From: Anaerolineae bacterium
GTDB lineage: Bacteria; Chloroflexota; Anaerolineae; Aggregatilineales; Phototrophicaceae
DNA: 64,000 bases
Direction of reading: 5' to 3'
Assembly: GCA_022820665.1 (NCBI GenBank)
Contig: JAJEFB010000051.1
Coordinates: 1-64,000 of the forward strand
The notes beneath the pieces were generated by a model. That model was not told the origin of the DNA. It saw nothing but the letters and a program-made list of their open reading frames with translations, and did not search any database. Numbering within the stretch: the stretch's first letter is position 1; each line of letters opens with the position of its first letter. Position numbers and translations under genes: made by a program. Shown in pieces: positions 24,786 to 33,357 of the stretch.

Positions 24786-27248
24786 ATGCCGAAATCGCTG
24801 ACGATTGACCCTCATGAAGCCCGACAGCGGTCGCTGTTGCGAGCGCCGGATATCCCTGTCAACGCCTATCTTTCCGATCCACAGGCTGAAGCCGAACGTT
24901 TCTCCAGCGCGGAACTGGTCAATATCTATCATGACATGCGCTTGATCCGCGAGTTTGAGCTAGTGCTCGATGGATTCAAGAAAACGGGTTCTTACCGCGG
25001 GATCGAATACAATCATCTCGGTCCGGCGCATCTATCTATCGGGCAGGAAGCGGCTGCTGTGGGGCAGTGCCTGCGCCTTGATCCGGAAGACTTCATCCTC
25101 GGCTCGCATCGCAGCCACGGCGAGATACTGGCAAAAGGGCTATCCGCCATCCGGGCGCTTGACGAAGACTGCTTGCTGGACATCATGGAGAACTATATGG
25201 GCGCCGCCGCGCTGCGCGTCGTTGAGGGCATTGACGACTTCAACGATATCGAGTCGCTCGCGCAAGCTTATCTGATTTACGGCACTTACGCCGAAATCTT
25301 CGCCCGCGCGACTGGATTCAATCGAGGCATGGGCGGCTCGATGCATACCTTCTTTCCGCCTTTCGGCATCATGCCCAATAACGCCATCGTCGGCGGCTCG
25401 GCGGATATCGCGCTGGGCATGGCGCTATTCAAGCGCATCAATCGCAAGCGCGGCATCGTTATTGCCAATATCGGCGACTCGTCGGTCGCCAGCGGTCCGG
25501 TCTGGGAGGCGATGAACTTCGCGGCGATGGACCAGTATCACACGCTTTGGGACGACGAGCTCGGGGGCGCGCCGCCCATCCTGTTCAACTTCATGAACAA
25601 CTTCTATGGCATGGGCGGGCAGCCCCAAGGCGAAACCCTCGGCTTCGGCGTGCTGGCGCGGGTTGGTTTGGGCCTAAACGCCGCTGCCATGCACAGCGAA
25701 CGCGTTGACGGCTACGATCCGCTGGCAGTCGCAGATGCCACCCGGCGCAAAAAAGAAGTCTTGCTGGCGGGGCAGGGACCGGCCATGCTTGATGTCATTA
25801 CCTATCGCTATAGCGGCCATTCGCCCAGCGACGCCTCGTCTTATCGCGGTAGAGACGAGGTCGAGATGTGGCGGCAGCAGGACTCCATCAGGGGCTTCGG
25901 GGCTTACCTTTGCGCCAATGGCCACGCCGACAGTAAAACATTGGAGGACATAAATGGATTGATCGGGGAAAAGATCACCCGGATCGCCGCCGCTGCCGTT
26001 GATCTGGACAGGTCACCGCGCTTGCATGTTTCCAATGACGAGATTGGCGCGATGATGTTCTCCGATGAGAGGGCGGATGCGCTGGATGATCGCGGACCGG
26101 AAGTCTTGCAACCCATGGCGGAAAGCCGTTTCAAAGTCACATCAAAGAAGCATCGTTTCGGCTTGGACGAGCGGGGAAATCCGCTGCCAAAGCTCAAGAC
26201 ATTGACTTATGCCGAAGCGATCTTTGAAGCCATGCTCCATCGCTTTTATCAAGATCCGACCATGATCGCCTTTGGTGAAGAAAACCGCGATTGGGGTGGC
26301 GCATTTGGCGCCTACCGCGGCTTGACCGAGGCCATCCCCTATCATCGTCTCTTCAACACGCCGATCTCGGAAGCGGCGATCGTCGGCGCAGCCGTGGGTT
26401 ATGCGCTGGCTGGCGGGCGTGCCGTGCCGGAACTCATGTATTGCGATTTTATGGGACGCGCCGGGGACGAGATCTTCAACCAGATGGCGAAGTGGCAGGC
26501 CATGTCGGCCAATGCGCTGCGCATGCCGCTCGTCTTGCGCGTTTCTGTGGGCATGAAATACGGCGCCCAGCACTCGCAGGACTGGAGCTCGCTAGTCGCG
26601 CATATCCCGGGGCTGAAGGTCTACTTCCCGGCTACAGCTTACGACGCCAAGGGCATGCTCAACCTGGCGCTGCGCGGTAGCGATCCCGTTGTCTTCTTCG
26701 AGAGCCAGCGCCTGTACAGCCAGCCGGAAACGCTGTTTTCCGGTGGCGTACCGGTCGAATACTACGAGATAGAGGAGGGCGAACCGCACTTGCATCGCCC
26801 GGGCAGTGATATCACGATCGTCACGATCGGCGCGACGCTCTATCGCGCGCTGGAAGCGGCGGACAGACTGCGGACGGAACAGGGCCTGAGCGCCGAAGTC
26901 ATTGACGCGCGTTTTCTCAACCCGCTCAACTACGAGCCTATCGTTCAATCCCTGCGCAAGACGGGCAAGGTATTGCTCGCATCCGATGCCAGCGAACGCG
27001 GCTCTTTCCTGCATACGATGGCATCCAACATCAGCCAGTTGGCTTTTGACTTTCTCGATGGTCCTGTCGCGGTCTTGGGCGCGCGCAACTGGATCACGCC
27101 CCCCGCGGAGCTCGACGAGAGCTTTTTCCCCAGCGCCGACTGGATGATCGATATCATTCACGAGCGGCTATTGCCGCTGCCGGGTTACCAGCCGCGGACG
27201 CGACACGGGAAGGCGGAAATCGTGACGCGCAATCAAGCGGGCATTTGA
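24786..27248 (+). CDS. 2-oxo acid dehydrogenase E1, alpha-beta fusion
   Basis: An 820-residue thiamine-diphosphate-dependent E1 with the alpha chain (about 1-440) fused to the beta chain (about 460-820). The alpha part has GSHRSHGEILAKG and the ThDP/Mg motif starting GDSSVASGPVWEAMNFAA and ending in an NN pair. The beta part opens LTYAEAIFEAMLHRF and carries FGEENRDWGG and the transketolase C-terminal domain (VIDARFLNPL). An insertion of roughly 60 residues (about 140-190) interrupts the usual alpha core. ATG 24786 is chosen over in-frame upstream codons that lie inside the E2 gene. No E3 lipoamide dehydrogenase is present in the window; one would be needed from elsewhere. Confidence 0.9.
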   Translation: MPKSLTIDPHEARQRSLLRAPDIPVNAYLSDPQAEAERFSSAELVNIYHDMRLIREFELVLDGFKKTGSYRGIEYNHLGPAHLSIGQEAAAVGQCLRLDPEDFILGSHRSHGEILAKGLSAIRALDEDCLLDIMENYMGAAALRVVEGIDDFNDIESLAQAYLIYGTYAEIFARATGFNRGMGGSMHTFFPPFGIMPNNAIVGGSADIALGMALFKRINRKRGIVIANIGDSSVASGPVWEAMNFAAMDQYHTLWDDELGGAPPILFNFMNNFYGMGGQPQGETLGFGVLARVGLGLNAAAMHSERVDGYDPLAVADATRRKKEVLLAGQGPAMLDVITYRYSGHSPSDASSYRGRDEVEMWRQQDSIRGFGAYLCANGHADSKTLEDINGLIGEKITRIAAAAVDLDRSPRLHVSNDEIGAMMFSDERADALDDRGPEVLQPMAESRFKVTSKKHRFGLDERGNPLPKLKTLTYAEAIFEAMLHRFYQDPTMIAFGEENRDWGGAFGAYRGLTEAIPYHRLFNTPISEAAIVGAAVGYALAGGRAVPELMYCDFMGRAGDEIFNQMAKWQAMSANALRMPLVLRVSVGMKYGAQHSQDWSSLVAHIPGLKVYFPATAYDAKGMLNLALRGSDPVVFFESQRLYSQPETLFSGGVPVEYYEIEEGEPHLHRPGSDITIVTIGATLYRALEAADRLRTEQGLSAEVIDARFLNPLNYEPIVQSLRKTGKVLLASDASERGSFLHTMASNISQLAFDFLDGPVAVLGARNWITPPAELDESFFPSADWMIDIIHERLLPLPGYQPRTRHGKAEIVTRNQAGI

Positions 27249-27253
27249 CCGTG

Positions 27254-28210
27254 ATGGATTCGCTACACCATGAATTGCTGGCGAAGGTCGCGTCGATGTA
27301 TTACCAGCAGGAGATGACGCAGAACGACATCGCCGCGGCGCTCGACTTGTCGCGCGTCAAAATATACCGCTTGCTCAAGGAAGCGCGGGAAAGGCAGATC
27401 GTGCGCGTCCTGATCGACTGGCCCATCAAGCGCGCGGGCGATCTGGAGGCGCAACTTGTCGCCGGCTTCGGCTTGGACCGAGCCTTGGTGCTGCAAACGG
27501 GCGCGACCGATGCCGCGCTCCTGCTTCGGCAGATCGCTCAGCTTGCCGCGCGTTACCTGGAAGAGGCGCTTGCAGATCAGTCCACAATGTCAATCTGCTT
27601 CGGCAGCACCACCTACGAAGTCATCAACGCGGTTCGCATCGATTTTCAAGCGAGTGTCAAAGTGATGCAAGCCACCGGCAGTCTGTCGCAGACGCTCAAA
27701 GAATATGATAGCTCCGCCTTGACGCGCCAACTGGCGCAGAAACTGGGCGGCGAAGCGCTCTATCTGTCTTCGCCGCTGCTGGCGGACAATGCCGAAGCCG
27801 CGGCGATGATCCGCGAGCAAGCCGTGGTAGGACAGACGCTCGAGCAAGTGCGCCGCGCCGATATCGCCCTGGTTGGCATCGGCGACCTCGATCCTGCCAC
27901 GTCCGGGTTCGTCAAAGCCGGCGTGGCGGATGCCGCGCAATTGCGAGCATACCGTCAAAACGGCGCCGTCGGCGACATGGCATGGCAGATTTTCGACGGC
28001 GATGGTCGCCTGTACCCCTGCGAATTGAATCGGCGTATCATCGGCGTGACGCTGGATGAACTGCGCGCCCTGCCAGAAACGATTGCTGTCGCCGTCGGCG
28101 TCAACAAAGCGGCGGCTATTCTTGGCGCTTTGAACTCGGGCGCGATCAACGTGCTTTGTACGGATGAAGATGCCGCGGCGCGGGTGATGGACATGTCTGC
28201 GGCAAGGTGA
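27254..28210 (+). CDS. SorC-family transcriptional regulator
   Basis: A 318-residue regulator. The N-terminal helix-turn-helix (YYQQEMTQNDIAAALDLSRV, KIYRLLKEAR) is typical of the SorC/DeoR-type sugar-responsive family. The C-terminal 260 residues form the sugar-phosphate-isomerase-like effector domain (SICFGSTTYEVINAV, ALVGIGDLDP, GVNKAAAILGAL). ATG 27254 is used; GTG 27251 and TTG 27245 are possible starts with no clear ribosome site. It is third in the E2-E1 operon, so it may autoregulate through the palindromes at 23437-23468. The effector is unknown. Confidence 0.9.
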   Translation: MDSLHHELLAKVASMYYQQEMTQNDIAAALDLSRVKIYRLLKEARERQIVRVLIDWPIKRAGDLEAQLVAGFGLDRALVLQTGATDAALLLRQIAQLAARYLEEALADQSTMSICFGSTTYEVINAVRIDFQASVKVMQATGSLSQTLKEYDSSALTRQLAQKLGGEALYLSSPLLADNAEAAAMIREQAVVGQTLEQVRRADIALVGIGDLDPATSGFVKAGVADAAQLRAYRQNGAVGDMAWQIFDGDGRLYPCELNRRIIGVTLDELRALPETIAVAVGVNKAAAILGALNSGAINVLCTDEDAAARVMDMSAAR

Positions 28211-28211
28211 T

Positions 28212-29747
28212 TTGAGTTTGGCGGAATATCCGGAACTCGTCGCTAACTATGAAGATTTGCGGCGGCTCAGGCCTCCCGCAGGCTATGTCTACGTCATCCG
28301 CGATGTGGAAATCAGCGGCTGCTACAAAATCGGATATACCAATCATCCTAAACGTCGCTTTAATGAATTCGTTGAAGAGTTGCCATTTAATATAAAGCCG
28401 GTATTTGTCTTTGCATCTGATGACGCCGAGGAAGACGAAGAACTGTTACATCAGTATTTTGCCGAATATAGGAAATGGGGGGAATGGTTTAGCCTAGATA
28501 ATTCGCAATTGAAAAACCTGCGCGAAATGGGGCGAGATCGGCTTGTTTTCGCGGCAGGGATACCACGGTATATCAAACCGCCACAGGCCTCAAATGCGTC
28601 ACAAAGCGGCTTGTATGTATCAAAAAAAGACCATATACACCTGCCGAAACTTGAAGCGCCAGCAAATTACGTCTATGTAATTCAAGATGCGGAATATACC
28701 AATCTTTTCAGAGTCGTATGGGTCGACGATCTCGAGGAAACGAACAGGTTTGGCGTACGCATCCCTTTCCAGACGAGAGTTGTTTTCATCTGGCCCGATC
28801 ATGATGCCAAAGCGCGAGTAAGGGAGATAAATCGACGTTATGCGCAATACCGAAGCGTCGGCAAGTGGCTTGATTTGGATGACCTGCGATTGGATGAACT
28901 CTGTGACTTAATAACGTCGGGAGAAGCATGGCAAACAGAGCCAAGAACCGTTCAGCCGCCAGTGTTGCCTCCAACTCCAAGTCCTACTGTATTGCCACAG
29001 CCTCAACAACTGACTACTTTGGGCGACCTGTTGACTCAGGACAAACCTGTTCCAGCGCAACGAAACCGGCGGCCAGTCCAGTCTACCCCCTTTCGACAAC
29101 CCAAAGTCGCGGCGAAAAGAGCGTTTGGCTCGAAACGTGTTTTTATCTTCTTCGTTCTCCTTACTCTTCCTATTCTAATTGTGTTGCTTTTACCGAGTGA
29201 TCTTAACGTCGACATGCTGTCTAGTATACTTATAGATTTGCAGTCATCGACACCGACATTGCTGCCGACACCGACATTGCTGCCGACATCGACATTGCTG
29301 CCGACATCGACACCGATACAGCACCCGACGTTAACAAATACCCAGCGCCCAACGGCAACGAATACCCAGCGCCCAACGGCAACGAATACCCAGCATCCAG
29401 CGGCAACGAATACCCAGCACCCGACAGCGACGAACACCCAGCGCCCGACAGCGACGAACACCCAGCGCCCGACAGCAACATCGACGCCGCGCCCAACCAT
29501 TACAGCAGCAACTCGCGAGACATATACTGTAAGGTCAGCGAATCCTTACGTCCGATCCTGTCCAAGCGCCACTTGTCCCTTTATTGGCGGGTTAATCGCT
29601 GGAGACAAAATACAATCACTGGGGGAAGAGTCCGGTACAATACCGGAAGGTTTCAGCAGCGATATATGGATAAAATTCAACTATGATGGCAAAACGGGTT
29701 ACATACACAGTCAACTCGTATTGAAGGACAATCCCGCAGGCGATTAA
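28212..29747 (+). CDS. Duplicated GIY-YIG-like (T5orf172/MUG113) domain, TM helix and SH3b protein
   Basis: A 511-residue protein of unusual architecture. Residues 20-105 are a T5orf172/MUG113-type domain of the GIY-YIG superfamily: YVYVI, YKIGYT, the Arg in PKRRF and the ELLHQYF Glu are all present. Residues 148-235 resemble a second copy that has lost the YIG half (FRVVWV) and is probably inactive. A single membrane helix follows near 308-328 (VFIFFVLLTLPILIVLLLP). Then come Thr/Pro-rich tandem repeats (about 345-430) and a C-terminal SH3b domain (YTVRSANPYVRSCPSATCPF). The TTG start at 28212 is uncertain. The base composition is lower in GC than neighbours. The function is unknown; a cytoplasmic nuclease-like domain tethered to an extracytoplasmic wall-binding domain is implied. 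Confidence 0.8.
   Translation: MSLAEYPELVANYEDLRRLRPPAGYVYVIRDVEISGCYKIGYTNHPKRRFNEFVEELPFNIKPVFVFASDDAEEDEELLHQYFAEYRKWGEWFSLDNSQLKNLREMGRDRLVFAAGIPRYIKPPQASNASQSGLYVSKKDHIHLPKLEAPANYVYVIQDAEYTNLFRVVWVDDLEETNRFGVRIPFQTRVVFIWPDHDAKARVREINRRYAQYRSVGKWLDLDDLRLDELCDLITSGEAWQTEPRTVQPPVLPPTPSPTVLPQPQQLTTLGDLLTQDKPVPAQRNRRPVQSTPFRQPKVAAKRAFGSKRVFIFFVLLTLPILIVLLLPSDLNVDMLSSILIDLQSSTPTLLPTPTLLPTSTLLPTSTPIQHPTLTNTQRPTATNTQRPTATNTQHPAATNTQHPTATNTQRPTATNTQRPTATSTPRPTITAATRETYTVRSANPYVRSCPSATCPFIGGLIAGDKIQSLGEESGTIPEGFSSDIWIKFNYDGKTGYIHSQLVLKDNPAGD
29251..29314 (+). repeat. 18-base coding tandem repeat (TPTLLP units)
   Basis: About four copies of an 18-base unit around CCGACATTGCTGCCGACA encoding TPTLLP/TSTLLP, inside the preceding gene. 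Confidence 0.8.
29334..29501 (+). repeat. 24-base coding minisatellite (TNTQRPTA units)
   Basis: Seven 24-base units encoding TNTQ[RH]P[TA]A, the last diverged to TSTPRPTI. It forms the extracytoplasmic stalk between membrane helix and SH3b domain. Uninterrupted tandem copies in frame exclude a CRISPR array. Confidence 0.85.
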
Positions 29748-29786
29748 TGAAGCCACCGCCGCTCGGATACTTGGGAGAAGCAGCTT

Positions 29787-30578
29787 ATGCCAATCGGAGA
29801 AGTGACCCAGCAGTGCAAGATCGCCGCGGGCCTGTTTTGGGCGGACTACGCCGTGCTGGGTGCGCAAGTGAGCGAACTGGAAGCGGCTGGCGTCGACTGG
29901 CTGCATATCGAGGTGCGCGATGGCAAGTATATGGATTTCGCCATGCCGCGCGGCGGATACGACATCATTGAAGCGACCTGTAACAGCACATCGCTGGAGG
30001 TCGAAGCGCAGTTGCAAATGCTGCGACCGAATTTCAGCGTTTTTGATCAGCTGGCCGATCTGGGCGTGAGCTTGATTAGCTTGCCCCTGGAAACGACAGA
30101 TGAGATGATCTTTCAGAACATCACCTATATCAAAGAAAAACTGGGCTTGAAGGTCGGCGTTTGGGCTTGGCAGGGTGTGCCCGCTTACGCTTTCGAACAA
30201 TTCATCCATCCCTGCGTCGACATCATCGAATACGAGAGTCGCGCGCCATTTTGGAAAAAGACCGCGGGCGACAAAAGCCCGCATACCATTGATCCAATCG
30301 TGATCGATACCTTGGCCAAACTGCATCGCATGATCGCGGACGCGGGCATGGAAGACCGTATCGAATTGATGGAAGATGGCGGGCTCAACGCGGGCAATGT
30401 GGCGAGGTTCATCGAGGTCGGCATGACCGTCGGCGAATTTTCCTCGCCCCTGCTGAAGGGTCCCGAAGGCAAATTGCAGCCCGGCACGGGGCAGATCAGC
30501 GCCGCTGTGGAAAAGCTGCGCGCTGTCATGCGCAAGGCGAGTGATTGTTATCGACATGAACGGGGATTGAAAGCTTAG
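29787..30578 (+). CDS. Ribulose-phosphate 3-epimerase-like TIM-barrel protein
   Basis: A 263-residue protein of the ribulose-phosphate-binding barrel. The segment VDWLHIEVRDGKYMDFAMP corresponds to the epimerase HxDxMDG region but with IEVRDG in place of the metal-binding HxD, so standard epimerase chemistry is doubtful. MEDGGLNAGNVARFIEVGM matches the C-terminal phosphate-binding loop. ATG 29787 has GGGAGAAG at 29773-29780. It begins a run of genes for sugar oxidation: Gfo/Idh dehydrogenase, GMC oxidoreductase, ROK kinase and a second GMC. It probably acts on a sugar phosphate or related ketose. Confidence 0.8.
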   Translation: MPIGEVTQQCKIAAGLFWADYAVLGAQVSELEAAGVDWLHIEVRDGKYMDFAMPRGGYDIIEATCNSTSLEVEAQLQMLRPNFSVFDQLADLGVSLISLPLETTDEMIFQNITYIKEKLGLKVGVWAWQGVPAYAFEQFIHPCVDIIEYESRAPFWKKTAGDKSPHTIDPIVIDTLAKLHRMIADAGMEDRIELMEDGGLNAGNVARFIEVGMTVGEFSSPLLKGPEGKLQPGTGQISAAVEKLRAVMRKASDCYRHERGLKA

Positions 30579-30599
30579 AATTCGCGAAACCTGCGCAAT

Positions 30600-30667
30600 A
30601 GCCCCTCTCTGATGCTTCGAGGAAGGGGTTGCGCCGTGTAGACATTGGCGGTCGATGGTGGGGTAGA
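30600..30667 (+). repeat. Dispersed palindromic element copy with internal insertion
   Basis: CCCCTCTCTGATGCTTCGAG hairpin with GGAAGGGG arm, then about 22 extra bases, then the tail GGTGGGGTAG. It lies in the gap before the Gfo/Idh gene, its G-rich tail close to the ribosome site. Confidence 0.65.
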
Positions 30668-30679
30668 ACAGGGGGAAAA

Positions 30680-31819
30680 ATGCCAAGTATTAATATCGGC
30701 TTGATCGGATATGGGGGCATCGGGCGCGTGCATGCCGCGGCCTACCGCGCCATCCCTTTTCATTACGGGCTGCGCGCCGACAGCATCAAGATTGCCGGGG
30801 TCGCCACCTCCCGGCCCGAAACTGCGGAACAAGCCGCCTCCGAAATCGGCTGCGAATGCTACACGACGGACTACCGCGACTTGCTGGCGCGCGGCGACAT
30901 TGACGCCGTTGATATCTGTACGCCCAACATTTCCCACTACGATATCGTCCTGGCTGCGGCTGCCGCTGGAAAACACATTTATTGTGAAAAACCCCTGGCG
31001 ATGAACGCGGGTGAGGCGCGTGCAATGGCGCAGGCGGTGGAATCCGCGGGTGTGAAAGGGCAGTTGACGTTCAACTTCCGGTTTTTCCCGGCTATCGCGC
31101 GCGCTAGGCAGCTCATTTCAGAAGGCTTCCTGGGCCAGGTCTTCTCTTTCCGCGGCCGCTATCATCGCTCAAGTTACATCAGCCGCGACAAAGCCCTTTC
31201 CTGGCGCCTGCAGCGGGAGCTTACCGGCGGCGGCGCGCTATTCGATCTGGGCTCGCACATTCTGGATTTGCTTTATTTTCTGCTCGGCGATTTCGATTCG
31301 GTCTATGGAACGCTCGATACCTTAATCAAAGAACGTCCTGTGGCGCCGGGCGCGGAGGAAAAGGGACGGGTCGATGTTGATGATATCGCTTTGCTACATG
31401 CCCGCACCCGCAATGGAGGTCTGGGCACAATCGAAATCTCGCGCATGGGCACCGGCGCTACAAATGATCTCTGCGTCGAAATCTTTGGCGAATCGGGAGC
31501 GATTCGCTTCGACCTGGCGGAGCCAGCCTGGCTTTATGTCTACGACGCCCGCGACGCGGAGACGCCAATGGGCGGTCAGCGCGGTTTTCGCAAAATCGAA
31601 GCGGGGAGCCGCTACGAGGGACAGCGCGCGCCGGACTGGACGATGAGCCCGGACTTCATGCGCGCCCACGCCGAATGCCAGTATCAGTTCATCAAGTCAA
31701 TCTGGGAGGACAGAACACCGTCGCCGTCCTTTGCGGAAGGCGCTCACGTGCAGAAGATCATGGAAGCTGCCCAGCGATCCGCAGCAACTGAGCGCTGGGT
31801 CAAGTTAACGGAGATCTGA
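30680..31819 (+). CDS. Gfo/Idh/MocA family NAD(P)-dependent oxidoreductase
   Basis: A 379-residue sugar dehydrogenase-type protein. The Rossmann motif GLIGYGGIGRVHAAAYRAI is at residues 7-25 and the family signature YCEKPLAMN near residue 98. The C-terminal half has the beta-sheet substrate domain (GGGALFDLGSHILDLLYFLL). ATG 30680 is chosen because AGGGGGA precedes it. The GMC gene starts five bases downstream, and such pairs are known to act on 3-keto sugars or inositol-like compounds, which is the likely role here. Confidence 0.92.
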   Translation: MPSINIGLIGYGGIGRVHAAAYRAIPFHYGLRADSIKIAGVATSRPETAEQAASEIGCECYTTDYRDLLARGDIDAVDICTPNISHYDIVLAAAAAGKHIYCEKPLAMNAGEARAMAQAVESAGVKGQLTFNFRFFPAIARARQLISEGFLGQVFSFRGRYHRSSYISRDKALSWRLQRELTGGGALFDLGSHILDLLYFLLGDFDSVYGTLDTLIKERPVAPGAEEKGRVDVDDIALLHARTRNGGLGTIEISRMGTGATNDLCVEIFGESGAIRFDLAEPAWLYVYDARDAETPMGGQRGFRKIEAGSRYEGQRAPDWTMSPDFMRAHAECQYQFIKSIWEDRTPSPSFAEGAHVQKIMEAAQRSAATERWVKLTEI

Positions 31820-31824
31820 GAACG

Positions 31825-33357
31825 GTGGCGGCGCACTACGACTTCATCATCATCGGCACCGGCATGGGCGGGGGAACGCTTGCTTATGCGTTGCGGAATA
31901 GCGGGGCGCGCATCCTGCTGATCGAGCGCGGAGACTTCCTGCCTCAAGAGCCACAGAATTGGCAGGTGAGCGCCGTATTTGATGATGCCCGCTACAAGCC
32001 AAAAGAAGACTGGATTGACGCATCTAACGGAGGAGCTTTCAAACCCGGCGTTCACTACTATGTCGGCGGCAATACCAAAGTCTACGGCGCTGCCCTGCCG
32101 CGTTTTCGCCGCGAAGATTTCGACGCCATCGAACATGAAGGCGGCACGTCGCCGGCCTGGCCCATCCGCTACGAGGACCTCGAACCCTATTACAATCTTG
32201 CCGAGGCGCTATTATTTGTACACGGCAGATCGGGCGAAGATCCGAGCGAACCGCCGCGCACACGGCCTTATCCATTTCCCGAAGTCGCGCATGAGCCCAC
32301 TATTGCGGAATTGATCGACAGGTTGCGCGATCAAGGATTGCATCCATTTTGCCTGCCGATGGGGATTGATCTGCGCCAGGGCGGCCGCTGTATTCGCTGC
32401 AAAACCTGTGACGGCTTCCCTTGCCAGGTACATGCCAAGGGCGATGCCGAGATTTGCTGCGTCCGTCCCGCGCTTGAATACCAGAGCATCGAACTCTGGA
32501 CTAACACGCGGGCGCGGCGTATCTCGACAGATGCCAGCGGCAAACGTGCCGTCGCCGTCGAGGTGGAGCGCGCGGGCGAATCGCTCAAGGTATCCGCCGA
32601 CACGATCATTGTATCCTGCGGCGCGGCTAATTCGGCGATCCTGCTGCTGGCATCGGCGGACGATCAACATCCCAATGGTCTCGCAAATTCATCGGGCATG
32701 TTGGGGCGCAACTATATGATGCACAACAACACCGCGCTGACCGCCGTCGCGCCGCTTAAGAGCAATCCGACTGTATTCCAGAAGACGATGGCGGTCAACG
32801 ACTTTTATTTTGGCGATGATGATTTCGCCTGGCCGATGGGCAATATACAACTCTTGGGCAAATTGCAGGCGGGCATGCTATCCGCTGCCAAGCCTTATAT
32901 ACCAAAAGCGATTCTGACAGCGATGGCAAAGCGCAGCGTTGATTGGTGGGTGATGTCGGAGGATTTGCCGGATCCGCAAAACCGCGTTTTCCTCGGGGGC
33001 GATGGCAAGATTCAGGTGCTTTGGAAAGCGAACAATCGCGTCGCCCATCAGGAATTGATCGAGCGCGCGGTGCGCATGATGCGCAGAGCCGGTTATGCCT
33101 TTGTCTTCACCGAGACCCTGGGCATCGAGACCAATTCACATCAATGCGGCACGGCTCGCTTTGGCGATGATCCGGCGGCTTCAGTGCTTGACCCCTTCTG
33201 CAAGACTCACGATGTTGAGAATCTATATGTTATGGATTCCTCCTTCTTCCCATCTTCAACGGCTATGAATCCTGCCCTGACGATTTGCGCGCAGGCATTG
33301 CGGGTGGCGGATCATCTGCTCGGCAAAGCCCCGCTGAAATCGGAGTTGGCATCATGA
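31825..33357 (+). CDS. GMC-type flavin oxidoreductase 1
   Basis: A 510-residue flavoprotein of the glucose-methanol-choline oxidoreductase family. The FAD motif IIGTGMGGGTLAYAL is near residues 8-22. The C-terminal NPALTICAQALRVADHL block and HQCGTARFGDDPAASVLD contain the expected His and Asn-Pro. A Cys cluster (CIRCKTCDGFPCQVHAKGD) near residue 190 occurs in sugar-oxidising GMC subunits. A GTG start at 31825 follows the Gfo/Idh stop by five bases, and the ROK kinase overlaps the end by four. It probably oxidises a sugar hydroxyl. Confidence 0.9.
   Translation: MAAHYDFIIIGTGMGGGTLAYALRNSGARILLIERGDFLPQEPQNWQVSAVFDDARYKPKEDWIDASNGGAFKPGVHYYVGGNTKVYGAALPRFRREDFDAIEHEGGTSPAWPIRYEDLEPYYNLAEALLFVHGRSGEDPSEPPRTRPYPFPEVAHEPTIAELIDRLRDQGLHPFCLPMGIDLRQGGRCIRCKTCDGFPCQVHAKGDAEICCVRPALEYQSIELWTNTRARRISTDASGKRAVAVEVERAGESLKVSADTIIVSCGAANSAILLLASADDQHPNGLANSSGMLGRNYMMHNNTALTAVAPLKSNPTVFQKTMAVNDFYFGDDDFAWPMGNIQLLGKLQAGMLSAAKPYIPKAILTAMAKRSVDWWVMSEDLPDPQNRVFLGGDGKIQVLWKANNRVAHQELIERAVRMMRRAGYAFVFTETLGIETNSHQCGTARFGDDPAASVLDPFCKTHDVENLYVMDSSFFPSSTAMNPALTICAQALRVADHLLGKAPLKSELAS

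Noticed and set aside
29251..29501. Possible CRISPR-like array
   Set aside because: Units are contiguous without spacers, keep a reading frame and encode a Thr/Pro stalk.
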